Of a stretch of DNA of 64,000 nucleotides, positions 61,501 through 64,000 are shown in pieces. The translations under genes and the position numbers were made by a program. The number at the start of each line of letters is the position of its first letter. The stretch's first letter is position 1. This stretch comes from G965220305 sp965220305 (GTDB lineage Bacteria; Chloroflexota; Dehalococcoidia; Lucifugimonadales; UBA3495), in the NCBI GenBank assembly GCA_965220305.1, contig OZ244817.1, positions 186,001 to 250,000 on the forward strand. The letters run 5' to 3'. The notes under the pieces were generated by a model that had not been told where the DNA came from, ran no database searches, and saw nothing but the letters and a program-made list of their open reading frames with translations.

Positions 61501-62029
61501 CGGCCTTCACGTTCAGCGTGTCCTGGGTGGTTTCCAGCAGCAGCAGATCAACGCCGCCCTCCATCAGGCCGCTGGCCTGTTCATGGTACGCCACGGCCAA
61601 TTCATCGAAGGTGATTCCTCCGGTGACCGAGATGGTCTTGGTGGTGGGCCCCATGGAACCAGCGACAAAGCGGGGTTTTCCCGGGGTGCTGGCGGCGTCG
61701 GCCAGACTACGGGCCAGTTGGGCTGCCTCTCGGTTGATACGGCGGGCCTCGTGTTCCAATTCGTACTCCGCCAGGACCACCGACGTAGCGCCAAAGGTAT
61801 TGGTTTCCAGAATGTCCGCCCCGGCTTCGAGGTAAGCCTGGTGGATACTGCCGATGACATCCGGTCGAGTTATGACGAGGTATTCGTTGCACCCTTCGTA
61901 CAGGGGTTCGCCGAAGTCCTCCGGGCCCAGTTGGCGGGCCTGGATAGCTGTGCCCATGGCCCCGTCGAGGACCAGAATACGCTCCTTCATTGACGCTTTC
62001 AGCGCATGAGTTGTTTCATTTACAATCAT
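58514..62029 (-). CDS. metH: cobalamin-dependent methionine synthase
   Basis: MetH methylates homocysteine from methyl-THF through methylcobalamin. The protein has 1171 residues and all four modules. The homocysteine/Zn domain has C231 (IGFNCATGPEFM) and C294-C295 (GGCCGTGPEHI). The pterin-binding domain begins around PVIVGERTNVLGSRRFRRLI. The cobalamin domain has D728-x-H730-x-x-G733 (GDVHDIGKNLVDII), with H730 as cobalt ligand. The C-terminal AdoMet activation domain ends ELTEGYMMDPEGSVSALVVH. ATG 62029 is taken, though ATG codons further in are possible because no strong ribosome-binding site is seen. No cobalamin riboswitch was recognised upstream. fhs lies downstream. Confidence 0.95.
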   Translation of the reverse strand: MIVNETTHALKASMKERILVLDGAMGTAIQARQLGPEDFGEPLYEGCNEYLVITRPDVIGSIHQAYLEAGADILETNTFGATSVVLAEYELEHEARRINREAAQLARSLADAASTPGKPRFVAGSMGPTTKTISVTGGITFDELAVAYHEQASGLMEGGVDLLLLETTQDTLNVKAGLEGIDRAYQELGRQVPIAVQGTIEPMGTLLAGQDAEAFYTSLAHRDLLWIGFNCATGPEFMTDHVRTLAALSRVPIACVPNAGLPDENGNYNETPEMLAGTISRFIDSGWVNLVGGCCGTGPEHIRLLCETAQGKSGRSPSSSQETRVSGIEALVVDEDTRPVIVGERTNVLGSRRFRRLISRDAFEEASEVGRRQVRNGAHILDVCLQDPDRDEVSDVNQFLDHLTRKVKTPIMVDSTDSYVIEEALKQLQGKSIINSINLEDGEARFQAVVPLAQRYGAALVVGCIDDDKQQAQAITRERKLEIAQRSHKLLTEKYNVREEDIIFDPLVFPAGTGDQNYVGSAAETIEGVRIIKEALPNTKTILGISNVSFGLPPAGREVFNSVFLYHCVQAGLDMAIVNSELMQRYTQIPEEERRLTEDLIWNRGDDPVAAFAAHFRDKAPKSTIEDRRSLPLDERLGLAIIEGSKEGLSQDLDEALQGREPLEIINGPLMAGMDEVGRQFNANQLIVAEVLQSAEAMKFAVAHLEPHMEQVESAVKGKVILATVKGDVHDIGKNLVDIILSNNGYRVINLGIKVQPQELIEAYRQHQPDIIGLSGLLVKSAQMMVETVGDFRQAGVNSPIMVGGAALSNRFTRMRIAPAYDSMVVYAPDAMTGLALANTIQDADERQKLASALEEETEELLASNGNRPAAGGDRPAPPVQPARVRHDFAVPNPPDLLPHVLLDYDLERIFSYINPQMLYVRHLGFNGRFNDALEAEDPGAMQLRESVRRVEDAMLAHPEIQAKAVFRFFPCQSDGQTLLVYGADGQTVQQKFYFGRQSQRDGLCLSDYVRPRESGELDYVSMFTTTIGPGVRELADRWREEGQFLNSHALQALALEGAEAFAELLHQQLRQMWGFGDSPDTTYQDLFRAQYRGRRYSFGYPACPRLEDQEQLFRLLEVTKTIDVELTEGYMMDPEGSVSALVVHHPDAKYFNLDAPDIEQLDRDIATLNG

Positions 62030-62149
62030 ATACAACGGGCCTTATCAGTGGATAACGTACAGGTATTATACCACCCCTGCTTCAGCCAGATGCCCCGGGG
62101 CTCCGAACTGTCCCGGAGCCAACCCGACAGTCGAATGAGGAAGTCATTA

Positions 62150-62165
62150 CCTACGGCGCCGTAGG
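62150..62165. promoter_or_regulatory. 16-bp perfect palindrome between aminopeptidase and metH
   Basis: CCTACGGCGCCGTAGG is its own reverse complement and ends four bases from the aminopeptidase stop codon. A second inverted repeat, GGCTCCG/CGGAGCC (62099-62105 and 62114-62120), lies nearby, upstream of metH. Either could end the aminopeptidase transcript or serve as a metH operator; neither has a T-run. Confidence 0.35.
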
Positions 62166-62168
62166 CAA

Positions 62169-64000
62169 TTATCCGCCAAACCACTGGGCCAATTCAGCGC
62201 GGTTCCGGTCCAGCCAGCGAGCGTTGAGTCGGATACGTTCCAGGGACTGGCGAATGGTGCGCTCCGCCGCCGGCGCTTGGTGCTCTTGGAAGAAGGTCTC
62301 TACGTCGTCCCGCTGGGCCTCGGAGGTGAAATGGCCGGTTACCCCCACCAGCCGCATCAGGCCGAATCCGCCCCCACCGTAGCGGCGGTCGAATTCCGGC
62401 CAGTTGTCCTTGACGAATTGCCAGGTAAGCTCTCGGCCTTGGCCGTTGGCGGCCACCGCTGTAATCACCGAAATGGTGTCCTGGGAGCGAACATCGTCGG
62501 TTAAAGTGCGCTCCAGCGTATTTCGCAGTAGGTCCTCCTGCCGGAACCGGGCCAAGCCCAGGAACAAGCGCATCTTCTCTTCCTGGAGTTCGGTCTGCCG
62601 GGCTAGCTGCCAGAGCTGGTCAAACTCGTCCCGGTTTCCTCCATGTCCCACCATGCTGTAGACCAGCCCCCGCAGGTCGGGCGCCAATGACGACGGGTCT
62701 TGCAGGTACCTGGCGAACCGGCTCTTGGCTTCAGCCAGCACGCCGGGGTCGTTGTAGCTGCCGGCCTGGCTCAATACCGTGCTGCGCAGCAGAGAGTCCA
62801 GGTGCCCTTCGCCGGGACGGGCGTCCCAGCCAATTTCCCGGGCTACTGGCTGGAATAGGTCTCGGGCGAAATCGCGGAAAGCCGAAATGCAGGATTCGTC
62901 TCTCAAGAGTTGGTCAATGTCCCGCAGGTTACTGGCCAGGTCGCTCCACACCGAGGCGTCCCTCTCGTTTCCATAGGCTTGGGCCAGGGACAGGAACTGG
63001 GTGATTGGGAGCAGTCCGGCCCGGGACAGCGCGTAGGCGTCGTTCTGCACGCCCAGGCGGTCGGTAGCGTGAAGCGCCAAGGAGTTGATGGGCGATACCA
63101 ACTGCTGCCAGTCTTCGGAGCTATAATTCACCCGGTAAAATCCGGTCTGTAGCGGGTTTACCTTGAACCATTGCTGGGCCGTGCCCTCGCCCGCTATCTG
63201 AAGGCGGGTCTGGCTCTCGTTCATCACAGTTGCCAGGGGCTGGCTGGCGTCCTGGTGAGTGACCCGCACCGGGACCTGCCACTGCATGGGTTCCGGTTCC
63301 TCCTCGCCCAAAATGCTGTCGTACACGAAGCGTTGCTGGGTGAGGGTCAGGTCCAGGTGGTCAGTGCGCCGGTGGGCGTCCACCTGCAGCACCGGGTAGC
63401 CCATCTGGTTGGTCCAGGTACCCATTATGGAAGTAACCGGATGACCAGAAGCGTCCTCCAGGGCATTCCACAGGTCGATGGTGCGGGCATTCTGGTATTC
63501 GTGGGAGGACAGGTATTGATACAGTCCTTGCCGGAAGGTCGCCGGCGTCAGGAACTGTTCCAGCATTCTGATTACTGATGCTCCTTTGCTGTAGCTGATA
63601 GCGTCAAAAAGCTGGCTGACCTCAGCCGGGTCTTTAACTTCCTGCTCGATGGGGTGGGAGTTTTTCAGCCCATCCAGGCTAAGGGCCCGGTTGGTGTCCA
63701 TGTTGACGAACTGAGTCCACATCTCCCATTCGGGGAAGAGCCAGTCCACCGCCTTGGTGCCCATCCAGGAAGCGAAGCTTTCGTTGAGCCACAGGTCGTC
63801 CCACCATTCCATGGTGACCAGGTCGCCGAACCACATGTGGGCCATCTCGTGGGCCACCACTTCGGCCACCCTCTGCCTGGTGCCGGCGGATGAGTTCTGG
63901 GGGTCCACCAGGAGGGCCGTTTCCCGGTAGGTGACAGCGCCCCAGTTTTCCATGGCTCCGGCGGCGAAGTCGGGAATAGCGATGTGGTCCAACTTCTCCA
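62169..64000 (-). CDS. M1 family zinc aminopeptidase, N-terminus outside the window
   Basis: About 610 residues of a gluzincin aminopeptidase; the reading frame is open at the right window edge. The exopeptidase motif is FAAGAMENWGAVTYRE, and the zinc site is VAHEMAHMWFGDLVTMEWWD followed by DLWLNESFASWMGTKAVDW (H-E-x-x-H plus the distant Glu). The remaining 450 residues match the ERAP1-like C-terminal helical domain, for example VLQVDAHRRTDHLDLTLTQQ and QWFKVNPLQTGFYRVNY. It is a broad-specificity aminopeptidase of intracellular peptide turnover. The missing N-terminal beta domain should lie beyond 64000. It precedes metH on the same strand. Confidence 0.93.
   Translation of the reverse strand, partial: EKLDHIAIPDFAAGAMENWGAVTYRETALLVDPQNSSAGTRQRVAEVVAHEMAHMWFGDLVTMEWWDDLWLNESFASWMGTKAVDWLFPEWEMWTQFVNMDTNRALSLDGLKNSHPIEQEVKDPAEVSQLFDAISYSKGASVIRMLEQFLTPATFRQGLYQYLSSHEYQNARTIDLWNALEDASGHPVTSIMGTWTNQMGYPVLQVDAHRRTDHLDLTLTQQRFVYDSILGEEEPEPMQWQVPVRVTHQDASQPLATVMNESQTRLQIAGEGTAQQWFKVNPLQTGFYRVNYSSEDWQQLVSPINSLALHATDRLGVQNDAYALSRAGLLPITQFLSLAQAYGNERDASVWSDLASNLRDIDQLLRDESCISAFRDFARDLFQPVAREIGWDARPGEGHLDSLLRSTVLSQAGSYNDPGVLAEAKSRFARYLQDPSSLAPDLRGLVYSMVGHGGNRDEFDQLWQLARQTELQEEKMRLFLGLARFRQEDLLRNTLERTLTDDVRSQDTISVITAVAANGQGRELTWQFVKDNWPEFDRRYGGGGFGLMRLVGVTGHFTSEAQRDDVETFFQEHQAPAAERTIRQSLERIRLNARWLDRNRAELAQWFGG

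Noticed and set aside
1..64000. CRISPR arrays, rRNA or tRNA genes
   Set aside because: No regularly spaced repeats and no tRNA-like GGTTCGA arm with matching stems were seen by eye. A tRNA or rRNA scan could overturn this.

Overview
The window is a GC-rich (roughly 60 %) stretch of bacterial chromosome, densely packed on both strands with ordinary metabolic genes. Several things suggest a free-living Chloroflexota member, perhaps a Dehalococcoidia/SAR202-type lineage: family III CoA-transferases, paired acyl-CoA dehydrogenases, an ADP-forming acyl-CoA synthetase, an F420-type LLM oxidoreductase, several acetolactate-synthase-like TPP enzymes, MmgE/PrpD, DUF6282, a tandem ThyX, and frequent TTG/GTG starts. 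This is inference from gene content; no rRNA or tRNA gene was seen that could confirm it.

Layout. 1-4.7 kb (+): end of a 2-oxoacid dehydrogenase E2, a TPP enzyme with a methyltransferase, and a double-length ThyX. 4.8-16.7 kb (-): VOC protein, zinc-ribbon/flavodoxin pair, ECF sigma factor with overlapping RskA-like anti-sigma factor, MmgE/PrpD, LLM oxidoreductase, a large alpha/beta hydrolase, and a 1231-residue CHAT-like/NB-ARC/TPR protein. 17-18.4 kb (+): methyltransferase and a PNPOx-like flavoprotein. 18.4-25.2 kb (-): ADP-forming CoA ligase, Uma2 nuclease, TPP enzyme, two peptide-type ABC permeases. 25.9-28.6 kb (+): another TPP enzyme and a protein of unknown function. 28.8-31.5 kb (-): P1 peptidase, DUF2520 dehydrogenase and panB, closely packed. 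32-38 kb: DUF6282 hydrolase, a three-gene unit (CNNM/CorC, histidine phosphatase, tilS), and tsaD. 39-41.2 kb: repeat-rich DNA and an intact IS66-family element with a perfect 8-bp target duplication. 41.2-43.3 kb: promoter, T-box leader (probable Ile specifier) and ilvB. 43.4-45.3 kb: small HTH protein and a frameshifted O-methyltransferase. 45.6-53.6 kb: D-aminoacylase, two acyl-CoA dehydrogenases, enoyl-CoA hydratase and two CaiB-type CoA-transferases. 54.3-56.6 kb: two DSD1-like PLP proteins. 56.6-64 kb (-): formate-THF ligase, cobalamin-dependent methionine synthase and the C-terminal part of an M1 aminopeptidase.

The genes suggest oxidation of small organic acids and acyl-CoAs (CoA transfer, dehydrogenation, hydration, ADP-forming CoA ligase), branched-chain amino acid and pantothenate synthesis, and folate-linked one-carbon metabolism (ThyX, Fhs, MetH).

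The most interesting points are: (1) the NLR-like CHAT/NB-ARC/TPR protein, whose CHAT domain seems to lack the catalytic cysteine; (2) a fused ThyX pair in which each half keeps a different part of the signature motif; (3) adjacent paralog pairs (CaiB, acyl-CoA dehydrogenase, DSD1) in which one or both members lack expected catalytic or cofactor residues, suggesting hetero-oligomers or pseudoenzymes; (4) an IS66 element inserted directly upstream of a T-box-controlled ilvB that has no ilvN beside it; and (5) a dispersed palindromic repeat family in the longer intergenic gaps.
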